From a virus: a stretch of 64,000 bases of DNA. The notes under the pieces were generated by a model, which did not search any database, had not been told where the DNA came from, and worked only from the letters and a program-made list of their open reading frames with translations. The position numbers and the translations under genes were made by a program. Of the stretch, positions 1-10,307 are shown piece after piece. Position 1 is the first letter of the stretch. The number at the start of each line of letters is the position of its first letter. The stretch spans positions 62,001 to 126,000 of the IMG/VR virus record IMGVR_UViG_3300039183_000005. One strand, 5' to 3'.

Positions 1-3000
1 AGATCATTAGCCAATGAGCTTGATCGTAAATTTAGTCTTCCAAGATCACCAACTAGTAAAACATCAAATTTTAGTTCGCATGTCAATGTATCGTCAGACG
101 TAAAAGTATATGCTCAATATGGTGCCGACAATAATGAAAATATAAATTTATTAGGTTATTGGAATAATTTTAATTCATGGACACCTCTGACTTCAGATAG
201 TATATCACTTTTTATGTCTGGGATTCCAGCTTTTATAAATACTAGTGGCGACAAAGGCGGGTTATATCCATCTGGTGTTTCATTATATATCTATGGTATT
301 CAATCTGATAATATTGATTTGTTTACCAACGGTGCTGATAGCAGTGATGCTTCTGGAAGTTTGTTTATACATGGAATATTTAATTATGCTACTAGCCAAG
401 AATATTCTTTGTCTTATCCATCTGGTCTTCAATGTTATACTGTCGGTAGTGGCATAATTTCAGAAAGTGGTCAATTTCCACTTGTTATTGACGGATTTAA
501 TATACCTGAAGTATCCGGTGATCTTTTCATTAACGGTTATGATCTCTCTTCTGTGTCTGGCGATTTATTCATAAAAGCTCCTGAGCCAGCAGCATCTTCA
601 TTAAGTCTTTTCATCTATAATCCAGTTGATCTAGGACCAGGTTTAATTAGAGAAGCTGATGCTGTATTTTATTTGAGATATTATCATGATGGCCCAGATT
701 CAGCAGGTGATATACAGGAATTTGTAAATAACCAAACATGGTATATTCCAGAAACCTTATTTCAACACAGTCCGTTTATTGGCGTATCCGGTAAAGTGGT
801 TGAAAATGTTGGATCATCAGAAATAATTGAACCATTTGCTCCGACTTTCGGAGATGGCACTTATCCGCAATTTAATGATCTTGGCGGACCTAATTATCGT
901 GAAGCACTAGACACTGACTACCGCACCCCTGGAGGTGGATGGCAGTCCACTAAACTTGGTTATTCTGAAAGCACCAAATATCAACAAAATACTTGTGGCC
1001 CAATTGATGATTATCAATATCCCGGTTCTAGTAGTTTTACTACAGTTTTTTGGATGTCCGGTGCTCATACATCGGGGAATGTTGCTGAAGTAGGTTGGTT
1101 CAGAAAAGATAATGTTGAAGATTTAGATATTGCCCTAGCAGTTCACACTGTTGGTATTCGTATTGAAAGTGAAAGTGGTCTCACTGTCATAACTAATATG
1201 CGTGATGTGCCATATGAACAACCCAGCGGAGGTGGTTTATGGTGGGGCGGTACCACTCACTACGGAACTCCAACTGGAACAGACTGGACATGGCGCAGTG
1301 CAAATGAATACTGGACGTGGACAGAAGAATGGCCAACTGTACATATAGAACATAATCCAATTACTTTTGTAGCCTTACATGCGGATTTTATAGCTAGTGG
1401 TGTCGATGGTGGTCATCCCAATCACATGAAGGTATATCTGAGTCTGGATGGTCAACCATGGACGTATATTGGTTCTGGATTAACCGGTCCACCAGCAAGC
1501 TCTCTATATAGCTACAGTGATCCAAGAAATAGAAAAGCTGAAAATTGTGTTGGCGTTAGACAGCAAGGTATTAATGTCAGTGGCGGAATTATTCCTGCGG
1601 AGATTGGTGGCGTTAAACAGGGTAGTATTATTCTGTCAGAAAATGTTCTGTGGACTGATGCAGATAAATTTACCAACGGTGAATTAAGTGCTTTATACAG
1701 TGTTGTTGATCAATATTATCGGCCACTTAATGAGTATAGACCTACTATCGTTCCGCCGTCAACATATATTAAAAGAACGTTCAGTGATTTTATATATAGT
1801 CCAGCAGATATCAGTGTTGGATATAATCCAGGAGAAATTTGTTCTGGCATATTGGTAACGATTGAAGTTGGCCTTGGAGCCTACGGAGATGCTGCATCAG
1901 CTTATCTTATTGAAGAAAATATCCCATCTGGCGTATATGTCCGTAATATTAGTCGTTCTAGTGGTACATCTGCATATTACAATCAGGGATCGCGTCCTGC
2001 TGGTGGTCAAGCGGCTTTTAATGATCCACAAAGTGGTATAATATTACCTTATGATTTTGATGTCGGTAATATCTATGAATCACAAATTCGCTGGATAAAT
2101 CATGATAATAATCCAGAACCAAATCAACGTCGATCGCCACAACCAATTAAAACATTTACATACGAATTATATCCACAACATTATTCAGCATTGCCATATG
2201 TTGATATATTCGAATTTAATGGTAGCGGTATTTTCTTCGGTGGATCAATTGGCAGTGGAACGTTTGATCTAGAAACTATTAACGATAAGATATTGATTAC
2301 CAGTGGACTGACTGGTGGTATTATACAAAACGGATGTTCCTTGTATGTGTCTGGACCAATCGTATCCAGTGGAACAATCAATTTATATATTCGGACACAA
2401 GAAACATTTACAAGCGCCTACATTGGTACAGCCCAAAAAACACCGACAATCACAGATTTTATCTTTGCAGCAGATGGTGCAGCCGCTATTGAATCCATGC
2501 CAGGAATGGAATATGGTCCACCATTGTATACTAGGGGACCAATTCAGTATACAAATACATGTGATTTTGTTATATTTGGTCCAGAAGCCAACAATGTAGA
2601 TTTCTTTATCCATGGATATGCGCACATTGACACTAGCGGAAACTATCCATCTGGTTTATCGCTGCATATTGGAAATGGCCATGAATCCTCTGTTGCGTCT
2701 GGCAATTTGTTCATTAACGGTCCTGTCCTATCATCGGGCAATATGTATATGCACACTAGAGCTGGTGCCTTTGAACCGCCAATTGACTTGTTGACTATCG
2801 GACATATACTATATTCTGGCGATATAAGTGGATATATTAAGGGGCCTGAATTTATTTGCTCAAGTGGTAATTTTTCATATCCAGGTAATCAGGATGATTT
2901 TATATATCCATATGGTAATCCCAGTCCAACGTTATACATCCTACCACATACGAATGCTAGCGGAACATGTCCGTTATACATTGGTCCGCAGCGATTACGA

Positions 3001-3672
3001 GAAAATTGGATTCTATATTTAAAAACAGATAGCAATAGTAAAAATAATACATTAAATTTATTTGTTCATGGTTTTACATCAGTTTCCGGAGTAAATCAGA
3101 CATTCAATAATGCTTCTTTGTATATTGAAGCTATTGATGCTGATTATCCGTATACTGGAGGCGGGACAGAAAAGTGGACATTATTCCTCGATGCCCAAGA
3201 AGGTAATCCCACTAGTGACGAAGCGTGGTCACTATTTCTTAAGGCCGATTTAACGATACCAGCTAGTTATGATATGTATATTCGTGGCCATGCTTCTGGT
3301 CAGGCTCCAAATGGTATAGAAATTACTGATTTTATTGGTCTTGTATGTAGTGTTAATCCTGACGATCCAAGGCGAATTGGATTTATACCACATAATTCTG
3401 ATAATGATCCATGGACACTATTTTTGAAATGTGTTCCTGGTCATTTTGGCATAACTACACTTTATATGTCTGGTGCAGCTCCCACACTACTTGCTTCGTC
3501 TGGCAATTTATTTGTAGAAGGACTATTTGAACAAGAAACAGCCGCATTACAGCTTTATCTGATGGGAATCTCAGGAATATTTAATAACGGTCCAAGTGGG
3601 CTTTATCTATTTATTGATGCTGGTAGGCAGGTGTATAATACCAGCGGGAACATGTACACACATGGATATTAA
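1..3672 (+). CDS. Giant beta-repeat tail fibre/adhesin-like protein, 5' end missing
   Basis: The frame is open from base 1 with no stop, so the N-terminus lies outside the window and at least 1,223 residues are present. The first internal ATG (214) falls inside a repeat (SLFMSG) and is not a credible start. The chain is built of about thirty short strand-like units of the form (L/F)(F/Y)(I/V/L)-x-G, such as LFIHG, LFINGY, LYMSG and LFVEG, separated by Ser/Gly/Pro-rich turns ('YPSG', 'SSG'). At about 925-1725 it is interrupted by a segment resembling a LamG/concanavalin-type jelly roll (FTTVFWMSGAH, ending near FTNGELSALYS). Repetitive beta structure with an embedded lectin-like domain suggests a fibre or surface adhesin that contacts the host. 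It is followed after 11 bases by the next virion gene. The structural role is inferred; receptor and exact assembly position are unknown. Confidence 0.6.
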   Translation, partial: RSLANELDRKFSLPRSPTSKTSNFSSHVNVSSDVKVYAQYGADNNENINLLGYWNNFNSWTPLTSDSISLFMSGIPAFINTSGDKGGLYPSGVSLYIYGIQSDNIDLFTNGADSSDASGSLFIHGIFNYATSQEYSLSYPSGLQCYTVGSGIISESGQFPLVIDGFNIPEVSGDLFINGYDLSSVSGDLFIKAPEPAASSLSLFIYNPVDLGPGLIREADAVFYLRYYHDGPDSAGDIQEFVNNQTWYIPETLFQHSPFIGVSGKVVENVGSSEIIEPFAPTFGDGTYPQFNDLGGPNYREALDTDYRTPGGGWQSTKLGYSESTKYQQNTCGPIDDYQYPGSSSFTTVFWMSGAHTSGNVAEVGWFRKDNVEDLDIALAVHTVGIRIESESGLTVITNMRDVPYEQPSGGGLWWGGTTHYGTPTGTDWTWRSANEYWTWTEEWPTVHIEHNPITFVALHADFIASGVDGGHPNHMKVYLSLDGQPWTYIGSGLTGPPASSLYSYSDPRNRKAENCVGVRQQGINVSGGIIPAEIGGVKQGSIILSENVLWTDADKFTNGELSALYSVVDQYYRPLNEYRPTIVPPSTYIKRTFSDFIYSPADISVGYNPGEICSGILVTIEVGLGAYGDAASAYLIEENIPSGVYVRNISRSSGTSAYYNQGSRPAGGQAAFNDPQSGIILPYDFDVGNIYESQIRWINHDNNPEPNQRRSPQPIKTFTYELYPQHYSALPYVDIFEFNGSGIFFGGSIGSGTFDLETINDKILITSGLTGGIIQNGCSLYVSGPIVSSGTINLYIRTQETFTSAYIGTAQKTPTITDFIFAADGAAAIESMPGMEYGPPLYTRGPIQYTNTCDFVIFGPEANNVDFFIHGYAHIDTSGNYPSGLSLHIGNGHESSVASGNLFINGPVLSSGNMYMHTRAGAFEPPIDLLTIGHILYSGDISGYIKGPEFICSSGNFSYPGNQDDFIYPYGNPSPTLYILPHTNASGTCPLYIGPQRLRENWILYLKTDSNSKNNTLNLFVHGFTSVSGVNQTFNNASLYIEAIDADYPYTGGGTEKWTLFLDAQEGNPTSDEAWSLFLKADLTIPASYDMYIRGHASGQAPNGIEITDFIGLVCSVNPDDPRRIGFIPHNSDNDPWTLFLKCVPGHFGITTLYMSGAAPTLLASSGNLFVEGLFEQETAALQLYLMGISGIFNNGPSGLYLFIDAGRQVYNTSGNMYTHGY
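199..3672 (+). repeat. Degenerate protein-level LFIxG strand repeats
   Basis: Around thirty copies of a five-residue core (Leu/Phe)-(Phe/Tyr)-(Ile/Val/Leu)-x-(Gly/Ala) recur every 15-40 residues, often preceded by Ser-Gly. Variants late in the protein become W-x-LFL-x-A. The DNA copies are diverged, so this is an old protein repeat and not a recent tandem duplication. Two similar units (TTLFNEP, GGLYIDA) close the protein at 10308-13802. Confidence 0.55.
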
Positions 3673-3683
3673 GAGGAGATAAC

Positions 3684-5426
3684 ATGGCTTCAGTTGTATA
3701 TGATAATAAAGCAATTATTCCGGCACCATTAGTGTCAGTAAATAAAGTTTATCGCGCTGCCGGTGACGGCAGAAAACACGGAGTAGGATATGAAATTTCT
3801 TTAATAGGGACTATTTTACCATTTCGTGGTTCTCCAAGTGGTAATTATACGCTTGGTAATCCATCAGATGCTTTTTGGACTATCGGTGGATATCCGCCAG
3901 ACGAAACTTATATTGGTGGAGACGAACCTTTCGTTCGCCTTGAACGAAAACAAGAAGCTTTACGGTGGCTATTTAGTGAAGACGGTCTACAATTGGAATG
4001 GTATGGTGGTGCAGGTTCTCCTGTCAAATGCCGTCCAAAAATTAAATCAATCATTTTTCCAGAGGGACAATGGGCTGATCGTTGCGAATATCGTATTGAA
4101 TTAGAAGCCGAGTATCTTACCGGAATAATTGACGAAGATAGTTTTGATGGTTCTGGTATAAAAGATGTGTCAGAAGAATGGCAATTTAATGAAGTTCCCG
4201 GATATAGTGGTCAGGTTTATGAAATTAATCATATTGTAAGCGCTAAGGGAGAAATGACTTTTGATGAAGTTACTGGCAATCAGATTAACGCATGGAGTAA
4301 TGCTAAATCTTGGTGTGATTCGCGTATTACGGGTTTGCCAGATACAACATTTGTGCAATATGCTACCAATTTTGCTAATTGGGTAAATGGTGGTTATACT
4401 AAAAGTACCAATATAGCCGAAAATGATGGTAGCTATGCGATAACAGAAACATGGACTATTAGGTCTGCCAGCTTGGGCGAGACAGCAACAACCTATATTG
4501 AAAAATCTTTTACAGTTATTCATAATGCGGATACGGATTCGGTTGATATCAGTTATAACGGTACCATTTATGGTCTTAAAAATCAGGGGCGTACCGGTGG
4601 TGTTTCTGCTATAGCAGCAGCGAAAGCTGCTGTTCCGACAAATTCCGTAGCCAGGACAGCAACAATTTCCGCACTTGGCACATTGCTTGGCGAATATGTT
4701 ATTGCTACATCGCCGACACAGAAAAATGTTACAATAAATAATAAAGATGCTGTTGTAACCTTTAGTTTTAATTGGTCGGCTGGAGATGATGCTGATTATG
4801 GTCAGACCAATGAAGCTGTTATATCATACAACTCTGGAGATGGAGTTTATACCCTCGTTCTTAATGTTGATATTGATGGCAATGGTGATACAGCAGCTCA
4901 ACGTTTAATAAATGCTCGCAATAATATTCCGTCTGATTCTACCGCATTAACACTAGCACAATCATTAGTCGGAGCACAAAAGCCTGTTGGTGTTGTTTTC
5001 TCATCAGAATATACATCTAAATCAAGTGCTATTAATGAAGCTCAGGGTTCTTCTAGAACATCATGGACATGGACAGATAAGGATGACAATAACGTAGAAA
5101 TAGCTGTTGAAATTGCATATCCACAAATTGTTGCTGCTAAAATATCAATTCCTGGCCGTATAGCTGGACCAATTATACAAAGGATTAATACGGCAACAGC
5201 CAAGCAGATTACAGTAACATATCGTTCTGAAGGACATAGCGATAAACCAGATTCGGATATTATAGCTGATACAATGGATGATGCTGGTGGTGTTCCATAT
5301 GGACCTATGATTAGTCCATGGTATCCTGGGTCGTATATTCTTGATAATGATAGAGAAAACTGGAGTCCTACTACTGGAAAATATTCTAGAACTCGTGTTC
5401 ACACTGTTACGGAGAGTGGATCATAA
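3684..5426 (+). CDS. Virion structural protein, function unknown (580 aa)
   Basis: It starts at ATG 3684 with AGAGGAG just upstream and ends in a TAATG overlap with the next gene. I do not recognise a family. The N-terminal third has a compact globular look (VRLERKQEALRWLFSEDG, PKIKSIIFPEGQW, YRIELEAEYL). The middle and C-terminal parts are beta-rich with two similar passages (VDISYNGTIYGL and VISYNSGDGVYTL, each followed by an alanine-rich 'AxxAIP' stretch), hinting at an internal domain duplication. Its place between a fibre-like protein and a hub-like protein suggests a tail or baseplate component. No signal peptide or membrane segment is visible. Confidence 0.5.
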   Translation: MASVVYDNKAIIPAPLVSVNKVYRAAGDGRKHGVGYEISLIGTILPFRGSPSGNYTLGNPSDAFWTIGGYPPDETYIGGDEPFVRLERKQEALRWLFSEDGLQLEWYGGAGSPVKCRPKIKSIIFPEGQWADRCEYRIELEAEYLTGIIDEDSFDGSGIKDVSEEWQFNEVPGYSGQVYEINHIVSAKGEMTFDEVTGNQINAWSNAKSWCDSRITGLPDTTFVQYATNFANWVNGGYTKSTNIAENDGSYAITETWTIRSASLGETATTYIEKSFTVIHNADTDSVDISYNGTIYGLKNQGRTGGVSAIAAAKAAVPTNSVARTATISALGTLLGEYVIATSPTQKNVTINNKDAVVTFSFNWSAGDDADYGQTNEAVISYNSGDGVYTLVLNVDIDGNGDTAAQRLINARNNIPSDSTALTLAQSLVGAQKPVGVVFSSEYTSKSSAINEAQGSSRTSWTWTDKDDNNVEIAVEIAYPQIVAAKISIPGRIAGPIIQRINTATAKQITVTYRSEGHSDKPDSDIIADTMDDAGGVPYGPMISPWYPGSYILDNDRENWSPTTGKYSRTRVHTVTESGS

Positions 5427-7828
5427 TGGCTACCGTTATTTACGATGATACATTTGGTGCTAGATCAACGAAGGTCTTTGGATGTTCATTTAAGAGTATT
5501 ACTGCGCAAATGGGTTTTAATAGTCAGCCAATTGTTTTTACTGTTACGGTTGTAGAAGAAGAAGATCAGGATTTCACGCTCGATCAATATGATGTCCGTT
5601 CTGCCCAATACATATCATTTGGTGAACTGAGTATTCTTGGTATTGTACAAGGGTGGGAGGGTCCATCTGTCGATCCCAATGGTACTGGTGTCTATGCCGT
5701 ACGCTTAACAGATTGTAGAACAGTTTTAGATTCCGCAAATATTGCTAATGTTTATGTTGATGAACCTGAATCAAATGTTGCTTTGATCAATAGCAATATT
5801 GTTTACGTAGGTACAACAGGAAATGCTTCTGAGAATGTTGGGTCAAATCGTGAAGAAAATACTGGTGTATTATTTAGTACAATTATGGAACGAGTAGAAG
5901 CTGCGACACTACATTATGGCGATGATGTATTTGAAGTAGATATGAGTGAATTAGCTACTCTTACAAATTGGAGAGGTGAAGGTGTCAATCAGTACTATAT
6001 CGAAGGTGAAGTACGATCATTAGTATCAACAATTACAGAATTTTGCAATGCAGTTGGTGCTGAATGGTGGGTTGAATCTCGTAGAAAAAGTGTTATAGAT
6101 AATACAGTTGTAATACAAATTAAAGTTATACGTAGGCTTGATGGTATTGGAAATCCATTAGCACTAGAAATGGATAATTTAGTTGCTCTTCATGATGGTC
6201 ATGTGATTCGCAGAAAAGATGGCTATGAAAATCAGGATATTATTACACATAAAGTTATTTGGGGTGGAGTAAAACGTAAATTAAATCAAGTAAGCGATGT
6301 AGAAATTAAACAATTTTGGGGTTTTGATTCTGATGGTCAACCATTAACAACACCATCGTATACCATGCCAGATGAACCACAATCTCGCCGCATTCAAACA
6401 AGCGTTGCAGAGATGGAAAATGTTCTCAATGGAGACCTTGATGACATTATGGATGCAGATCAATTATCATCACTAAAAAGATATATTGATGATTTTTGGG
6501 GAAAAAGATTTTACTATACATTAAACAAAAATACCCTATCTGATTCCGGCAATGATTTACCTAATTATCCAGAGATTATACCTGCTGGATGGTGGGAGGG
6601 TACGACACCACCACATGGGGTACGTCAATTTGATCCTGATATTCTATTAAAAATGACTACAGAAGATGGTCGTTGGGGTCCATTTGTTCGTTTGTCTGAA
6701 CTTTTTCTAACAGGATCAGGAACAGTTGAATATCCCCTTATTCCACATTATATTACTTGGGCGCCAATTATACAAAATTCAAATAATTTAATTACGCGAG
6801 AAAGTGAATCGTATATGAAATGTACTTTAGAGCAATATGGTAGATATGTAATTATGGTTTTACCTACTGCTCTTACTCGTTATTTTGTTAACACAGAAAC
6901 CAACGAGATAGATAGTGATCGCGTAACTCGTCATAGCGCATTGTCATCTGCGTGGATACCTCTTATGGATCGTGGTATTCATTATGGACCATGGAGCAAT
7001 ACGTCTCTTGCTCGCAGTAGAGTTCCATCGCCAGGTGCTTCTGAGGTGTGTGTAGATAGAGATTTAGTTCCATGGACTTTTGGTGTTCGCGGTTTATCTC
7101 ATACTATAGCTATGTCGCAATTAACAGATATGGCAGAACAAAAAATAGATACTTTACCAGGATTGTCTATTATTAACACAGGGCAGCTTGAGGTAGCAGA
7201 TGTTCCAAAAGTTAACATAGGTCAAGCTGTCGGCCTTGGTGGAAGTATTACGGAAATATTTATACGTTTTGATACTAACGGCGTTTTAACTCGTTATGTT
7301 ATGAATTTATACACACGAGAACTTGGTGAGTTTAAACGTAGAAAACAGAGAGAACGCGAAGAGCAACAAGAAGAAGACGAAAAACAATTAGAAGACAAAT
7401 TTCCTGACAATAAAGATGATTTTGAAGAACCACCAGAGCCAGAACCCGCTCCAGAAGCGGAGGAAGCTCCAACCGGTCCAACGCCAGAAGTAATGGATTA
7501 TGTTTATCAAAAACCAGAAGGTGGTTTGGGTGTTATTTCCGTAAAGGAAGGTGGTCCATTTTATTCGGTTAGACGACTTAGCTATGCAGATATTGATCCA
7601 GATACATTTGCGGGTGGTCTTGATATAACAGGTTCATATTTTTTAGCAGAATGGAACAATGTAAGAAATCTTGCTGAGGCTGAAAACAGTCCTGGTCTAT
7701 TACCAGTTGGGACAAGAGTTACAGTTAGTATTTTTTCCGAATACGACGAACACGGCCCATACGTGGCATATATAGAACAAACTCCACAAGTATTTACTCC
7801 ACCAGTGGTCGATGAGGATGGAGGATAA
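5426..7828 (+). CDS. Putative tail hub/baseplate protein with acidic linker (800 aa)
   Basis: It starts at ATG 5426, sharing one base with the previous stop (TAATG), so translation is probably coupled. Residues 1 to about 620 look like one large mixed alpha/beta structural protein; the pattern 'ISFGELSILGIVQGW' and later 'VIRRLDGIGNP' is reminiscent of tail hub (gpD/gp27-like) proteins, but the match is weak. Residues around 625-690 form a charged linker rich in Glu, Asp, Lys, Gln and Pro (EREEQQEEDEKQLEDKF, then PEPEPAPEAEEAP). A separate C-terminal beta domain of roughly 110 residues follows. The hub assignment is inference from position and general look; other baseplate roles are possible. 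Confidence 0.4.
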   Translation: MATVIYDDTFGARSTKVFGCSFKSITAQMGFNSQPIVFTVTVVEEEDQDFTLDQYDVRSAQYISFGELSILGIVQGWEGPSVDPNGTGVYAVRLTDCRTVLDSANIANVYVDEPESNVALINSNIVYVGTTGNASENVGSNREENTGVLFSTIMERVEAATLHYGDDVFEVDMSELATLTNWRGEGVNQYYIEGEVRSLVSTITEFCNAVGAEWWVESRRKSVIDNTVVIQIKVIRRLDGIGNPLALEMDNLVALHDGHVIRRKDGYENQDIITHKVIWGGVKRKLNQVSDVEIKQFWGFDSDGQPLTTPSYTMPDEPQSRRIQTSVAEMENVLNGDLDDIMDADQLSSLKRYIDDFWGKRFYYTLNKNTLSDSGNDLPNYPEIIPAGWWEGTTPPHGVRQFDPDILLKMTTEDGRWGPFVRLSELFLTGSGTVEYPLIPHYITWAPIIQNSNNLITRESESYMKCTLEQYGRYVIMVLPTALTRYFVNTETNEIDSDRVTRHSALSSAWIPLMDRGIHYGPWSNTSLARSRVPSPGASEVCVDRDLVPWTFGVRGLSHTIAMSQLTDMAEQKIDTLPGLSIINTGQLEVADVPKVNIGQAVGLGGSITEIFIRFDTNGVLTRYVMNLYTRELGEFKRRKQREREEQQEEDEKQLEDKFPDNKDDFEEPPEPEPAPEAEEAPTGPTPEVMDYVYQKPEGGLGVISVKEGGPFYSVRRLSYADIDPDTFAGGLDITGSYFLAEWNNVRNLAEAENSPGLLPVGTRVTVSIFSEYDEHGPYVAYIEQTPQVFTPPVVDEDGG

Positions 7829-7833
7829 TATAT

Positions 7834-9630
7834 ATGTCGTTAGGTAATTTGCCAGATAATAAATTATTCAGTTTAGCTCTTCACGGTTATAACGCTTATC
7901 AACCAGAATGTGGTATTTTCTGTGGTGGATATCAAGGATTAATTTATCCCAATCCAACGACACTATCTTATCCTGGTTTTGATCCATATCAGTATCTTGA
8001 ATCGATAGCTTCGGAATATACACCAGATGTACAATATACTGGACTTGATATTGGTAATCCAGGTATCGACTATAAAAATCCAGGACACATTTTGGGTTTA
8101 CTGGATACATTTGGCAGAATGTCGTATGGAATTAGTATATTACGAGCGGTTCATAACGGAAATAGCGGTGATGATGGAATTAATCCTATAGTTGCGATAA
8201 ATATTCCAATGATTGGATTAGACGAAAATACAACACTGGGTTTAGACGACATCTATCCATCTATATCGGAAGCACCAGGTGACTGGGTAAATAGTTATTT
8301 GATTCTTGCAAATGGGACAGTTACCCCTGATCCGCGACCTTTCATATCTTTTTCTGCCGGTTCTGGTCATTCACCAATATTAAACCCATTAGACGCAGAA
8401 GCATTTAATAATCTTTTCTTGAATAAAACTATTTTGTCATATTACGGAATGCCTCAATATTTTAGATCAATAATCGAAGCACTATATTCTGCTGCTGAAC
8501 CGTTAGTGAGTAAAGCAGAATTGGATTTTACACTCAATAGTCCTCACATGTTTAATAATTATGCTCATTTAACTAATTTTTTCCCGAATATCAGCTCTTT
8601 AGATAATCACGAATTGCTTCCCGGTGGATTAGCTGTTAACCAATGTAAGGTATTGACTCCATCGGAGGCTCTAAAGATTACTACAGGCTTCGACAACTAT
8701 CATGATGGCGCAGATGGCATGAACGAATATAGGTCATTAACTGAGTTAAATTCTGTTATTAATCTTGTTCCGATACAAATGATAGGCGCCACCTATTGGT
8801 TGGATGATCATACTTCCCGTGTAGTTTATCCACCAGGTGGTGGCATTGTATATGAGGTTGATGAATGGACCGGACGAAGTTTTACAGTTGCTTCATACAT
8901 GATAGTTGATTTAGTTATAAATATTAGTGATATACCCATTGATCTTGACAATCCCGATCCTGGAACAGTTACCATTGAGGGTATTGTAAAGGTAAAACCT
9001 ATTATTACTAATCCAGAGGCTTATCGTTGGAATTTTACACATAGGCCCATTCCAGACCCCGATCCTGGATGGGAATATGATTCGCCATTATCTACGTTAA
9101 TAGATGGTGCCGAAGAATCGATAAATAGACAAGTACACATAGCTATGTCAATGACCAATAAGTATACTTGGGACAGAAGTTGGCTTGGTAGTGATCAAAT
9201 TTCCAGTGGAGAAACTTTCGGAGATCAGATTGAGGACTGGACACTTGGTGGCAATAGTAATATAGGTTTTTCGCCAGCAGATACAACAATACTTGAAGTT
9301 CCGTTTTCAAAAACTTTTACTCTTTGTGCTGGATGTACTAGTGTACGAATGCGTATTTTTTGCCGTAATCAACATAAAATCGGTTATGATGGTGACCTAA
9401 TGGTTCATCCAGATTATTGGGTTCCATATTCCATGCTTTATCCAGACTGGGTTTTATTATTGCCTAATATTGGCGAATATATTACTGTATATCCACGCGG
9501 TACAATATCTACAGGCTGGGAAAATGATCCAACTGCTGTAAAAAATGCAATGGATATGTCAAATATAGAAGTATCATTTACTATGGCTGGCACTAAATTT
9601 GACCCAATTGTTTATGAGGTGTCATTGTAA
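7834..9630 (+). CDS. Virion structural protein, function unknown (598 aa)
   Basis: It starts at ATG 7834, 5 bases after the preceding gene, and sits in the virion operon. The sequence is rich in Gly, Pro, Tyr and Asn like its neighbours, with no recognisable enzymatic motif. The start is MSLGNLPDNK; the C-terminus contains beta-rich passages (FTLCAGCTSVRMRIFC, VSFTMAGTKFDP). No membrane segment is seen. Context supports a tail or baseplate-attached structural component, but nothing in the sequence identifies a specific one. Confidence 0.45.
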   Translation: MSLGNLPDNKLFSLALHGYNAYQPECGIFCGGYQGLIYPNPTTLSYPGFDPYQYLESIASEYTPDVQYTGLDIGNPGIDYKNPGHILGLLDTFGRMSYGISILRAVHNGNSGDDGINPIVAINIPMIGLDENTTLGLDDIYPSISEAPGDWVNSYLILANGTVTPDPRPFISFSAGSGHSPILNPLDAEAFNNLFLNKTILSYYGMPQYFRSIIEALYSAAEPLVSKAELDFTLNSPHMFNNYAHLTNFFPNISSLDNHELLPGGLAVNQCKVLTPSEALKITTGFDNYHDGADGMNEYRSLTELNSVINLVPIQMIGATYWLDDHTSRVVYPPGGGIVYEVDEWTGRSFTVASYMIVDLVINISDIPIDLDNPDPGTVTIEGIVKVKPIITNPEAYRWNFTHRPIPDPDPGWEYDSPLSTLIDGAEESINRQVHIAMSMTNKYTWDRSWLGSDQISSGETFGDQIEDWTLGGNSNIGFSPADTTILEVPFSKTFTLCAGCTSVRMRIFCRNQHKIGYDGDLMVHPDYWVPYSMLYPDWVLLLPNIGEYITVYPRGTISTGWENDPTAVKNAMDMSNIEVSFTMAGTKFDPIVYEVSL

Positions 9631-9660
9631 GGTGTATAAAAAATAGGGAGGTAGAAAATC

Positions 9661-10296
9661 ATGGCTACATTAGCAATATATGCTGGCGAAGACACCTTGG
9701 TCTCCGCGAGTTCTGGTTTGGGATTTTTTGGGGATAATGGTTTTGGAGATGCTATAGAAATAGGTGACTATAATGGCCATACATTCGTAACAAATGCAAG
9801 TGGTACTGTACAAGGATTTGAATGTAACAATAATAAATATGATGGTGCTTCTGGTGTTATTTATGGACAAGAAGGTTCTGGAATGGCTTTAAGGCAATTG
9901 CCAAATGAATTAGCTACCGTAAATGTACGATTCACTCACAATTCGGCAGTATATTGCCAGGAAGCCAGACTGTGGGTATTTGATGGAAGTTTTACGGGGG
10001 CATTAGCAAATAAAGAAACACCAGCAGAAAACCTTATTTTTTATGTCGCCGAGATACGCCATCCAAATAATTTACAAACAATAACCAGTCTTTATTCGGA
10101 TGCATCTTGGTCAAATGTAATCGCATCTGGTTCTAATTATATAGCATTAGTTAATTCTCCAGGTCTAAATGGCATTCGCCAGGGAGGTTTTGAGCAATTA
10201 AGCACTCAACATGATTGGTATGTTGCTATGACATGTACTCCAACACAATTAGGAGATAAATCCTTCGGAATGACATTTGAAATCGAATACCTATAG
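9661..10296 (+). CDS. Small virion protein, paralogue A (211 aa)
   Basis: The start at ATG 9661 is supported by GGGAGGT about 8 bases upstream. The protein is clearly related to the product of 13892-14533: both open with MA-x-(L/I)-x-x-YAG, share SSGLGFFG near residue 18, a (F/Y)xxNxxKYD-xxSGVI segment in the middle, and end with HDWYV-x-(M/L) and E(I/Y)L-type tails finishing in EYL. No known domain is recognised. Two copies flanking a huge fibre-like gene suggest homologous structural subunits, for example sleeve or collar proteins around the fibre. Its codon usage is AT-rich like its neighbours, unlike paralogue B. Confidence 0.5.
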   Translation: MATLAIYAGEDTLVSASSGLGFFGDNGFGDAIEIGDYNGHTFVTNASGTVQGFECNNNKYDGASGVIYGQEGSGMALRQLPNELATVNVRFTHNSAVYCQEARLWVFDGSFTGALANKETPAENLIFYVAEIRHPNNLQTITSLYSDASWSNVIASGSNYIALVNSPGLNGIRQGGFEQLSTQHDWYVAMTCTPTQLGDKSFGMTFEIEYL

Positions 10297-10307
10297 GAGT
10301 TTAAATT

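Noticed and set aside
1-213. ATG 214 as the true start of the first gene
   Set aside because: The frame is open upstream to base 1, the ATG lies inside a repeat unit, and no ribosome site precedes it.
2181-2625. Small reading frames opposite the fibre gene
   Set aside because: They lie fully inside a long conserved-style coding frame on the other strand, lack ribosome sites and show no protein-like pattern.
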